A stretch of 64,000 nucleotides of DNA from Vibrio fortis (GTDB taxonomy: Bacteria; Pseudomonadota; Gammaproteobacteria; Enterobacterales; Vibrionaceae): assembly GCF_000695685.1 (NCBI RefSeq), contig NZ_JFFR01000009.1, positions 161,967 through 225,966 of the forward strand, written 5' to 3'. The notes beneath the pieces are model-generated. The model had not been told where the DNA came from, searched no databases, and saw only the letters and a list, made by a program, of their open reading frames with translations. How positions within the stretch are numbered: position 1 is the stretch's first letter; the number at the start of each line of letters is the position of its first letter. Both the position numbers and the translations under genes were made by a program. Positions 44,970-52,482 of the stretch are shown here, in pieces.

Positions 44970-46046
44970 ATGGCTAAGGACCTACGTCAGCAGTGCAAAC
45001 TTTTTCTCTCCGGTCATTTCGATCCCACACCGGCACAACTCTTTTCACAGATGGCTCAATGGTCTGAAGAGCATGACATAACGCATGATACCTATGGTGA
45101 TGGGGCGTTTATTCAAGAGTTCGAACAGAAAGTTGCCGACCTTCTTGGTTTTGAGGCTGCAGTATTTGTGATCACCGGAACGATGAACCAACCTACGGCT
45201 CTACAAATCGTATGTGATGAGAAGCGCCGTCAGAACGTTGCTATGCATGAATCGAGTCACATTATCCGTCATGAAAGCCAAGGCTATCAGGTTCAGAATC
45301 GTTTCAATGTCCTGCCTTTAGGTAATGTGCATCGTACTTGGAATGTGGACGATTTGAGAGCGTGGCCTGATGAAATCGCTGCTGCGCTGTATGAATTACC
45401 TATGCGTGAAATTGGTGGTCAGCTCCCAGAGTGGGAAGAGCTAGAAGCCATCAAAGATTACTGTCAAACTAATGATGTTCATCTTCATATGGATGGCGCA
45501 CGCCTGTGGGAGTGTGGTGCCTATTACCAAAAAAGTTATAAAGAGATTGCTAATGGCTTCAACTCTGCCTATGTCTCTTTATATAAGGGCATCAATGGGT
45601 TAGGTGGCTCTTTGTTACTCGGTAGTAAGGCATTCATTGAGAAAGCATCACTATGGATGAAGCGACAAGGTGGTAATGTTTATCACCGAACTCCATTTAT
45701 TGTTTCGGCTGCCATGCAGTTTGATGAGCGCTTAACGCAGATGCCAGCATTGTATGAACGCACTAAACAGGTGTATCAAATTCTTCAAGACTATCCGCAG
45801 TTCATTGTGAACCCTAAACAGCCCCAAAGTAATATGCTGCATCTGTACTTGCCAGTGAGTGTGGAAGAGGGCATTGAGTTAAGAGATAAGATTGCAGCGC
45901 GAGATAAAATTTGGATTGGGAACCCGAGCCCTTGTGAGTTACCACACCAATGTAAGATTGAGTGGTATGTTGGCGATAATCTATTGAATCTTCCTGATCA
46001 TGAATTTATCGATGTTCTTGATATGTTGGTTGCTGAGTTAAGCTGA
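44970..46046 (+). CDS. Threonine aldolase-like PLP enzyme (beta-eliminating lyase family)
   Basis: Fold type I PLP enzyme of 358 residues, probably splitting threonine or another beta-hydroxy amino acid into glycine and an aldehyde. The PLP lysine is in VSLYKGINGLGGSLL; cofactor contacts appear in HLHMDGARLWE and AMHESSHIIRHE, the latter in place of the usual loop of low-specificity aldolases. The ATG at 44970 has AAAGGA 8 bases upstream; the longer in-frame extension from 44892 is unlikely. Substrate preference cannot be read from sequence. Confidence 0.83.
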   Translation: MAKDLRQQCKLFLSGHFDPTPAQLFSQMAQWSEEHDITHDTYGDGAFIQEFEQKVADLLGFEAAVFVITGTMNQPTALQIVCDEKRRQNVAMHESSHIIRHESQGYQVQNRFNVLPLGNVHRTWNVDDLRAWPDEIAAALYELPMREIGGQLPEWEELEAIKDYCQTNDVHLHMDGARLWECGAYYQKSYKEIANGFNSAYVSLYKGINGLGGSLLLGSKAFIEKASLWMKRQGGNVYHRTPFIVSAAMQFDERLTQMPALYERTKQVYQILQDYPQFIVNPKQPQSNMLHLYLPVSVEEGIELRDKIAARDKIWIGNPSPCELPHQCKIEWYVGDNLLNLPDHEFIDVLDMLVAELS

Positions 46047-46065
46047 TTGAGCACTTAGTTCCAAA

Positions 46066-46100
46066 CAAAAAGGCAGTGGTTATGCGCCACTGCCTTTCTC
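46066..46100. terminator. Bidirectional terminator
   Basis: AAAGGCAGTGG (46069-46079) and CCACTGCCTTT (46087-46097). It serves the aldolase-like gene and the small gene on the minus strand. Confidence 0.85.
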
Positions 46101-46114
46101 GTTCTGTCGTTTGT

Positions 46115-46240
46115 CTACATGTATTGATTGATGTAGACATCAACTAAAAACATAAACACTGGAATGGTGCTGAGTACGGCGAAAAAAACGATAGGTACCC
46201 AGTTTTTCATCTTCTTTTTTGGTTGCTCGTTGTTGCTCAT
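46115..46240 (-). CDS. Small membrane protein, 41 residues
   Basis: An ATG-initiated frame encodes a lysine-rich start (MSNNEQPKKKMKNW) followed by one membrane helix (VPIVFFAVLSTIPVFMFLV) and a short tail ending in NQYM. This positive-inside single-span layout is typical of real small bacterial membrane proteins. The gene ends 15 bases before a bidirectional terminator, which would otherwise have no minus-strand user. The ribosome site is weak (AAAGGT). Function unknown. Confidence 0.62.
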   Translation of the reverse strand: MSNNEQPKKKMKNWVPIVFFAVLSTIPVFMFLVDVYINQYM

Positions 46241-46487
46241 AAAGCCCGACCTTTACTCTTGCTGTTTACTAGGTTTTATACCTACACAGTCTATTCGTTG
46301 ACTAACTTGCAGCTATAGTAACAAAGAAGCTCACACTTGCTAGGATTTGTGTATGAGAATCGTGGTGAGTATCAAATGATCTTTATTTTCAAAGGTTCAT
46401 TGGCGGTTCATCTTTGTTTTGAAATAATAACCTTAACAACGGCTTACAACGTGTAATGTCGCATCTTAGATTTATGGAGAGCACTCA

Positions 46488-46922
46488 ATGAAAACAATCG
46501 GCAATATCATTTGGTTTTTGTTCGGCGGTGTATTTATGGGATTGGCGTGGTGGTTCTTCGGACTATTGGCATTCATCACGATTGTCGGTATCCCTTGGGG
46601 TAGAGCGTGTTTTGTGATGGGTAACTTCTCGTTCTTCCCATTTGGCCAGGAAGCTATCGCACGTGATGAGCTGACTAACGAGGGCGATATTGGCACCAGC
46701 CCACTTGGCATGATAGGTAACATCATTTGGTTCGTATTCGCAGGGGTGTGGCTAGCGATTGGCCATGTGCTATCTGCAGTAGCGTGCTTTGTAACCATCA
46801 TCGGTATTCCATTTGCTATTCAGCACCTAAAGCTTGCTGTGATTTCATTGGCACCTATCGGTAAAACGGTTGTAGACAAGCGCGAAGCTGAAGCCGCTCG
46901 TGTTAGAAATTATAAAGGCTAA
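46488..46922 (+). CDS. yccF: YccF-family inner membrane protein
   Basis: Membrane protein of 144 residues (E. coli YccF is 148) with two similar halves, each holding a hydrophobic hairpin: IGNIIWFLFGGVFMGLAWWF near the start and IGNIIWFVFAGVWLAIGH in the second half, both followed by IVGIP or IIGIPFA. Function is not established. ATGGAGAG precedes the start. It is a single gene with a strong terminator behind it. Confidence 0.92.
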   Translation: MKTIGNIIWFLFGGVFMGLAWWFFGLLAFITIVGIPWGRACFVMGNFSFFPFGQEAIARDELTNEGDIGTSPLGMIGNIIWFVFAGVWLAIGHVLSAVACFVTIIGIPFAIQHLKLAVISLAPIGKTVVDKREAEAARVRNYKG

Positions 46923-46945
46923 GGTTACGCTTGGTTTCAAAAAGG

Positions 46946-46982
46946 AAAAGAGCATGCGATTAGGCATGCTCTTTTGGTTTTA
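46946..46982 (+). terminator. Terminator after yccF
   Basis: AAAAGAGCATGC and GCATGCTCTTTT around GATTAG, followed by GGTTTT. Confidence 0.85.
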
Positions 46983-47004
46983 ACTGACGTTGTTTTTGTT
47001 TGCT

Positions 47005-48237
47005 TTAATTTTGAGTGACTTCCATATATTGGCCATCAAGTAGCCCAGAGTAGTTATCTTTGATGAATGAGCCAGTGAGGGTACCGCCATTCTCTTCATC
47101 GAGACCATATTGACCGTGGCAACCACGTTGTAGGCTCAAGCCATTAGTATTGGACTCATCCCACTCAAAGGTGTCAGTCACGGTTAAATTACCTAGGATC
47201 TGGAACATCGAGTTAGATTCACACTCAAACACACCACTTGAAACGTCGCCATCCGATACAAAAGAGCTCGCTTGAGCGATTTGAGTTTCATTGGTGATGG
47301 TTGCATCACCCCAAACTGAGATGCGTGAATTACCCCAAGCTTCCATTTCATTACTTACGGTTAATGCATCTGCTTCGAGTACCGATCCGGATTCAACAAT
47401 GACATCTTCAGCAACCAAATTAGCGACGTATATAAACGAACTGCCAATGGCTTCAAGGGTCGTGAAGGTGACATTTTCACTGTCTACTACCAAACTGGAG
47501 TTCGCATCGGCGATAGCTTGAGCAGCTGCACCGGTAATACTGCTGCGAATATCGACACTGGCGTTTCGATTAAGGTGTAACGCGAGATTGTTCACTGAAC
47601 CAGAATTGACTCGAAGATAAGCGGTGCGAATTGTTACGTTGGTTTGATACTCATCGCCATCTTGTACGGCAGTTGGCAAGGTGACGTTATCAAAGCGCAC
47701 AGATGAGCTGTTTCTTGCAAAAAGGGCACCCCCAAGGGTGATGTCTTGAAGTCTGACACTGGATTGGCCATCAATGAAAACTGCTTCTGGTTCATCTTCA
47801 GTAGCACCAGCAAGGATACTCGCACCATCGGAGCCAACTATTTTTACGTCATTACGAACAATGAATATTGCATTACAGGCGCCTGTGACATTGTAGGTTG
47901 TTCTAGTGGTGGTATTTCTTGAATCATCCAGTGCGTCTTTTAGCGCATCGGCATCTTCACCGCAATTGATAGCGACGGTGGTGTATGGGTCTGATGTAGT
48001 CCCGGTTGCTTCTAAGCTGGTCACCCTTGCTTCGATAGCATCGACGTTATCGTCTATTCCATCTAAGTCGGCTCCCAACGCGTTAATATCGTTGTCGAGA
48101 GCTGTGAAGTTGGCATTCACTTCACTCGCTTTTGCTGGAGTATTTGCGGTAAAGACATTTGGTACGTCAGCCAAAGCAACAGAGGTAAACGCGCTGCTAA
48201 CTGCGGTGGCCAACACAAGTTTCATCGTGGTGTTCAT
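47005..48237 (-). CDS. Secreted surface protein with coiled-coil start and predicted beta-helix body
   Basis: The 410-residue product has a signal peptide ending in SVALA, then FTANTPAKASEVNANFTALDND, a pattern common in Vibrio and Shewanella exported proteins, followed by a coiled coil (LDGIDDNVDAIEARVTSLE). From residue ~90 the protein consists of short repeated beta strands rich in Asn, Ser, Val and Thr (SSSVRFDNVTL, NSRISVWGDATI), which suggests a right-handed beta-helix. No catalytic motif is visible. It lies 39 bases after the thrombospondin-repeat lipoprotein gene in the same direction, so they probably form an operon. Its role at the cell surface is unknown. Confidence 0.72.
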   Translation of the reverse strand: MNTTMKLVLATAVSSAFTSVALADVPNVFTANTPAKASEVNANFTALDNDINALGADLDGIDDNVDAIEARVTSLEATGTTSDPYTTVAINCGEDADALKDALDDSRNTTTRTTYNVTGACNAIFIVRNDVKIVGSDGASILAGATEDEPEAVFIDGQSSVRLQDITLGGALFARNSSSVRFDNVTLPTAVQDGDEYQTNVTIRTAYLRVNSGSVNNLALHLNRNASVDIRSSITGAAAQAIADANSSLVVDSENVTFTTLEAIGSSFIYVANLVAEDVIVESGSVLEADALTVSNEMEAWGNSRISVWGDATITNETQIAQASSFVSDGDVSSGVFECESNSMFQILGNLTVTDTFEWDESNTNGLSLQRGCHGQYGLDEENGGTLTGSFIKDNYSGLLDGQYMEVTQN

Positions 48238-48276
48238 GTTAAATTCCTTATATATCCGTATTCTTCGAACAGGCGA

Positions 48277-49545
48277 TTATTGCCAGTTACTGTCATCCCA
48301 ATTAGTACTATCCCAAGTTAATGCTGTGCTTGTTTCACAGGCATCACCGATACCGTCACTATCTGAATCGGCTTGGTCAGCGTTCGCAGTGTTCATACAG
48401 TTGTCATCGAGGTTATCGACGCCATCATTATCTAAGTCACCCGAGCGAGTGCTGTCATTCGGATAATCATCATCTAGGTTGTCGTAACCATCTTCGTCAT
48501 CATCGCCTGATCGCGTATTGTCATTCGGGAATTCATCTACGCCATTGTTGTAGCCATCATTGTCACTGTCGTTAGGATACGGGTCATCGATTTCATCAAT
48601 ATTGTCGTTATCTAGATCTCCAGTTTTAGTCGCATCGTTAGGGAATAGGTCGACATCATTGTTGTAGCTGTCGTTATCGCTATCATTTGGATACGTGTCT
48701 TCCAAGTTGTCGCCTAATCCATCTTCGTCAGCATCGACCCACTCATTTGGATTGTTTAAGAACTCGTCGACGGAATCTTTAACGCCATCTCCATCTTCAT
48801 CGGCAATTACGATGTCTGCGACATTACTTAAGTCATCTTTTATCTGCTCTGGGGTCTTCTCATCATCAATGGTATCGAGAATGGCTTTGATCTCTTCGTT
48901 GATACCAGCCACAACGATCGTGAATTTTCCTGCTTCTGAAGAACCTTCTTCCGTTGCTTTTTGCAAGTCTTCTGGTTCTTCTGGTAGAGCGCCTAGTTCA
49001 ACGATCTTTTCTGCGGCATAGGCGGCTTTTGGTGCGCCATCACCTTCCAAGAAATCACCAAGCACATCGTCAGTGTCGATGCCTAATTGTGTTGCGACTT
49101 GTTGAATTGCATCTTCTTTTGAAAGGTTCTCGTCCTGCTCTAACGTGTTGTGAACGAGTGTTGAAAGGGGAGTAATGGCTGTCTCGCCTGCCGGGGCTGA
49201 CATGACATAGCTTTCGGTGACTTGGCCTTGGGTTTCATCGACGGTTTGTCCAGCTATAGCCTGAACAACAACTGGATATTGGGAAGGGTTTTCGATACCG
49301 CTGACATCTAACTCAGCAACACCGCCTTCTCCAGAGGTGGCTGTGGGCTCTCCGTTATCTAAAACGTAATTCCTATTGAGATCGAGCCAGACGGTGGCAT
49401 TGCGCAGATATCCGTCAATGGCTGTCACACTATAAGAACTAGCACTACTAGATGAATCTGAATCTGAATCGGAGTCGTCAAAACACCCGACCAGACCCAC
49501 ACTAGCAGTTAGCCCTAACACAATAGTGAGTGGGTTCTTTTTCAT
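48277..49545 (-). CDS. Lipoprotein with thrombospondin type 3 calcium-binding repeats
   Basis: The 422-residue product has a lipoprotein signal with lipobox GLVGC (Cys21), then a very acidic Asp-Ser tract (DDSDSDSDSSSS). A domain like those that bind carbohydrate or protein follows (IDGYLRNATVWLDLNRN). From residue ~250 to 405 at least six Asp-rich repeats of the DxDxDGxxDxxD type occur (DADEDGLGDNLED, SDNDGYNNGVDEFPND, LDNDGVDNLDDNC), ending in DSDSDGIGDAC. These should bind calcium. Probably outer-membrane anchored. It lies upstream of the secreted beta-helix gene; a CRP-like site precedes it. Confidence 0.83.
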   Translation of the reverse strand: MKKNPLTIVLGLTASVGLVGCFDDSDSDSDSSSSASSYSVTAIDGYLRNATVWLDLNRNYVLDNGEPTATSGEGGVAELDVSGIENPSQYPVVVQAIAGQTVDETQGQVTESYVMSAPAGETAITPLSTLVHNTLEQDENLSKEDAIQQVATQLGIDTDDVLGDFLEGDGAPKAAYAAEKIVELGALPEEPEDLQKATEEGSSEAGKFTIVVAGINEEIKAILDTIDDEKTPEQIKDDLSNVADIVIADEDGDGVKDSVDEFLNNPNEWVDADEDGLGDNLEDTYPNDSDNDSYNNDVDLFPNDATKTGDLDNDNIDEIDDPYPNDSDNDGYNNGVDEFPNDNTRSGDDDEDGYDNLDDDYPNDSTRSGDLDNDGVDNLDDNCMNTANADQADSDSDGIGDACETSTALTWDSTNWDDSNWQ

Positions 49546-49871
49546 TAGTTCATCCTAAACTGACGTTGTTTAGAGTTGTTGCATAAGAAAGCTAGGAAAC
49601 GAATTTCAGTTGTGCAAGGCGGCAAAAATGACTAGTTTTTCTACCTGAATAATAAGGCTTGGTATGTATTGGTGCTGGTTATTGATCTTGTTATTAATAA
49701 CACTAAGACAAATAATAGATAATTTACAGAATGGTGATCTTAAGGGGAGTGTGCTGGTATTGGCAGCGACGTATTTGGAGCGTGAAAATAACCATAACCA
49801 TTGTTTTAATATGTGATCTGTTTCACTGCGCGCATATGAATTCGTCTTGTCAATTATTGTGACTTTGCTCT
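49546..49871. other. Gap upstream of the thrombospondin-repeat gene
   Basis: No gene was seen. It holds a CRP-like site (49812-49827) and a perfect 14-base palindrome TGTTATTAATAACA at 49689-49702. The latter resembles a Zur box but is one base too short. Confidence 0.5.
49812..49827. promoter_or_regulatory. CRP-like site
   Basis: TGTGATCTGTTTCACT matches TGTGA-N6-TCACA with one mismatch. It lies 267 bases before the lipoprotein start on the minus strand, rather far for direct activation. Confidence 0.45.
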
Positions 49872-49907
49872 ATAAAAAAGTGGGCTCACCAACGGTAAGC
49901 CCACTTT
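49872..49907 (-). terminator. Terminator after the iron-type ADH gene
   Basis: AAAGTGGGCT and AGCCCACTTT around an 11-base loop; the minus strand reads into TTTTTTATA. Confidence 0.85.
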
Positions 49908-49948
49908 CAAACTAACATATAAAGTTTGGTATCTTATAAATTGAAGGG

Positions 49949-51097
49949 TTACATCGCCGCTTCAAAAATCGCTGAAATTTCTTCGTGCGTTGCTTGTTTC
50001 GGGTTAGTGAAACCACAAGCATCTTTCAGCGCGTTGTCAGACAGAGTAGGGATGTCTTCTAGTTTTGCACCCAGTTGAGCGATACCAGCAGGAATGCCAA
50101 CATCAGCCGCTAGAGTTACGATAGAAGCGATAGCTGCTTCAGCACCTTGCTCTGCCGTCATTTCTTCAACATTTACGCCCATCGCTTTTGCCACGTCACG
50201 TAGACGCTCAGGACATACTTGCGCGTTGTAGCGTTGAACGTGTGGAAGAAGAATCGCGTTACATACACCGTGTGGAAGGTCGTAGAAGCCACCCAGTTGG
50301 TGCGCCATTGCGTGTACATAACCTAGAGATGCGTTGTTAAACGCCATACCAGCCATGAACTGTGCGTAAGCCATTTGCTCGCGAGCTTCGATGTCGTCAC
50401 CGTTGCTTACTGCTGTGCGTAGGTGCGCTTGGATAAGCTCAATCGCCTTGATTGCTACTGCATCTGTAATTGGTGTAGCCGCGATAGACACGTACGCTTC
50501 GATTGCGTGAGTCAGTGCATCCATACCTGTAGCTGCAGTTAGTGATGCAGGCTTAGCAAGCATTAGCTCAGGATCGTTTACAGAGATCAGTGGCGTAGTG
50601 TGCTTATCTACGATTGCCATTTTGATGTGGCGAGCTTCATCAGTGATGATACAGAAGCGAGTCATTTCAGAAGCCGTACCAGCTGTCGTGTTGATAGCAA
50701 TCAGTGGCATCATTGGTTTTTCAGATTGGTCTACGCCTTCGTAGTCAGCAATCTTGCCACCGTTAGCCGCAACTAGTGCAATACCTTTCGCACAATCGTG
50801 TGGAGAACCACCACCTAGAGAAACGACGAAGTCACACTCGTTGTTTGTTAGTAGTTCTAGGCCGTCTGTTACGTTAGCTGTTGTTGGGTTTGGTTGAGTA
50901 CCATCGAACACAACTGTGTTAACGCCACGCTCTTCAAGTAGATCTTGTACTTGTTTAACAACACCGATTTGGTTCAAGATTTTGTCTGTAACGATCAGAC
51001 CTTTCTTAAAACCTTGTGATTGAATGCTGTCTGCTGCGTCTTTTAAACAGCCTGTGCCCATGAAGTTGATTGTAGGGATAAAAAATGCACTAGCCAT
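49949..51097 (-). CDS. Iron-containing alcohol dehydrogenase
   Basis: Group III (iron-activated) alcohol dehydrogenase of 382 residues, probably NAD-dependent and acting on short primary alcohols or reducing aldehydes in fermentation. The dinucleotide site is [11 protein letters not shown] near residue 97. The metal ligands fall in the two family signatures: [13 protein letters not shown] (Asp/His) and [20 protein letters not shown] (three His). Length matches YiaY/FucO (about 382). Codon bias is strong, implying high expression. The upstream region contains two hairpins, listed separately. Confidence 0.93.
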   Translation of the reverse strand: MASAFFIPTINFMGTGCLKDAADSIQSQGFKKGLIVTDKILNQIGVVKQVQDLLEERGVNTVVFDGTQPNPTTANVTDGLELLTNNECDFVVSLGGGSPHDCAKGIALVAANGGKIADYEGVDQSEKPMMPLIAINTTAGTASEMTRFCIITDEARHIKMAIVDKHTTPLISVNDPELMLAKPASLTAATGMDALTHAIEAYVSIAATPITDAVAIKAIELIQAHLRTAVSNGDDIEAREQMAYAQFMAGMAFNNASLGYVHAMAHQLGGFYDLPHGVCNAILLPHVQRYNAQVCPERLRDVAKAMGVNVEEMTAEQGAEAAIASIVTLAADVGIPAGIAQLGAKLEDIPTLSDNALKDACGFTNPKQATHEEISAIFEAAM

Positions 51098-51186
51098 GAA
51101 TTGCTCCAGTTAAATTATGATTTTTGCTTGAGTTCTATGTTGGCGATAAAGACTTGTGGAACAATTGATCTGGGACAATTTTCGCG

Positions 51187-51298
51187 CCTAACTACCACTT
51201 TGTAGTTAGGGATTGTGACGTGCTTCATGAAGCAAACGGTTAGCTAGTTTCTAATGATAATTTGAATAATAATAGGTGGCGCCAACCGTACGCCATCT
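51187..51298 (-). other. Two hairpins upstream of the ADH gene
   Basis: CCTAACTAC (51187-51195) pairs perfectly with GTAGTTAGG (51202-51210), and AGGTGGCG (51274-51281) with CGCCATCT (51291-51298), with one G-T pair. They lie between the 53-residue gene and the ADH gene on the minus strand. Neither has a convincing T-run, so they may be leader structure rather than terminators. Confidence 0.4.
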
Positions 51299-51351
51299 AT
51301 ATGAGAATGAATATTGTTGATGCAAGAAACACACATAAAGTTCTAATATAA

Positions 51352-51513
51352 TTAACTTTTTGTTTTCTCGGTTTCGATGGTTTCATCAATAGCTTTTTCA
51401 CTGCTTACGATTTCTTGATCGGTTTCTTGTGCAGAGTTTTCACCGACGAAAGCATCGTAGTTTTTGACAAGAAATGGTGTGAGCATGACAGACGATGGTA
51501 AGAAGTGCTTCAT
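51352..51513 (-). CDS. Small acidic protein, 53 residues
   Basis: An ATG frame begins four bases after a perfect GGAGG. The product starts MKHFLPSSVMLTPFLVKNYD and continues with an acidic, Glu- and Thr-rich tail (QETDQEIVSSEKAIDE). No membrane helix or known motif. The strong ribosome site supports it as a real gene. That site lies in a hairpin adjoining the start codon, suggesting translational control. It precedes the ADH gene on the same strand by about 250 bases. Confidence 0.6.
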   Translation of the reverse strand: MKHFLPSSVMLTPFLVKNYDAFVGENSAQETDQEIVSSEKAIDETIETEKTKS

Positions 51514-51528
51514 AATACCTCCGGTATT
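51514..51528 (-). promoter_or_regulatory. Hairpin sequestering the ribosome site of the 53-residue gene
   Basis: On the minus strand AATACC and GGTATT pair across GGA, so GGAGG lies in the loop and 3' arm directly before the ATG. The stem has 6 pairs and a 3-base loop. Confidence 0.5.
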
Positions 51529-51704
51529 GAGATGTGTTTCTTGTATGTTATTAGTTTAATATGTGGCAAAATTTGCGATACATCATAAGTTGATGCGTGA
51601 CTTCTATAAAAAGTCAGAACTTTCTACAAGCTCACAGTTGTGTTGAAAGTGTGCAAGATGAGGCATCGCCTCTTAAGAATGATCAAACCCAAGTAGGATA
51701 GGTA

Positions 51705-52379
51705 ATGAAGTACGACTGGATATTTTTTGATGCGGATGAAACGCTCTTTCACTTTGACTCTTTTAAAGGAATGAAGCTGATGTTCTCTCGTTTTGGCGTG
51801 GAGTTTGACGAGCAAGATTACGCGGCGTACCAAAAAGTGAACTTACCACTATGGGTTGATTATCAAGACGGTAAGATTACTGCGGATCAGCTTAAGCACA
51901 CGCGCTTTGAGTCGTGGGCGAAACAGCTAGATACGACAACAGCAGTACTTAACAGCGCTTTCTTAAATGCAATGGCCGATATTTGTACCTTGCTACCGGG
52001 GGCGAAAGAGCTGATGGATGCGCTGCAAGGCAAAGTTAAAATGGGCATCATTACCAACGGCTTTACCGAGCTACAAGCCATTCGTTTAGAGCGAATGGGG
52101 ATGACAGACTATTTTGATCATGTGGTGATTTCTGAAGAAGTTGGCGTCGCTAAGCCCGATTTCGCTATCTTTGACCATGCACATCGCATTAGTGGTGCTC
52201 CTGCCAAAGAGCGCATGCTGATGGTCGGTGATAACCCTCATTCAGATATTCTTGGTGGTATCGATTTTGGTATTGAAACCTGCTGGTTGAATGTTGACAG
52301 TAAACCACGACCAAGTGGTATTGAGCCACACTACCAAGTCGCATCACTGAGTGAATTAAAGGCTCTATTGCTCGCTTGA
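51705..52379 (+). CDS. yjjG: HAD-family 5'-nucleotidase YjjG
   Basis: Cytoplasmic nucleotidase that removes phosphate from (deoxy)nucleoside monophosphates, including non-canonical pyrimidines. HAD motif I is FFDADETLFHFD (nucleophile Asp10), motif II is ITNGF, and motif IV is VGDNPHSDILGG. At 224 residues it matches E. coli YjjG (225). It is a single gene with a terminator directly behind. Confidence 0.93.
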   Translation: MKYDWIFFDADETLFHFDSFKGMKLMFSRFGVEFDEQDYAAYQKVNLPLWVDYQDGKITADQLKHTRFESWAKQLDTTTAVLNSAFLNAMADICTLLPGAKELMDALQGKVKMGIITNGFTELQAIRLERMGMTDYFDHVVISEEVGVAKPDFAIFDHAHRISGAPAKERMLMVGDNPHSDILGGIDFGIETCWLNVDSKPRPSGIEPHYQVASLSELKALLLA

Positions 52380-52404
52380 TCTCAACAAAAGATGGCAGAT
52401 ATTG

Positions 52405-52439
52405 AAGGTACCTAATTTTGAAATTGGGTACCTTTTTTA
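52405..52439 (+). terminator. Terminator after yjjG
   Basis: AAGGTACC and GGTACCTT close an inner AATTT/AAATT pair, followed by TTTTT. Confidence 0.85.
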
Positions 52440-52482
52440 TTGGAGCTTGATTGATGAATTAGGTGTTGGGCTTTGAATACCA

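Noticed and set aside
48321..48575. His- and Arg-rich plus-strand frame opposite the type 3 repeats
   Set aside because: An artefact of the Asp-rich repeats read on the other strand.
49689..49702. TGTTATTAATAACA as a fourth Zur box
   Set aside because: Perfect palindrome, but one base shorter between the half-sites than the Zur core, and the nearby gene has no link to zinc.
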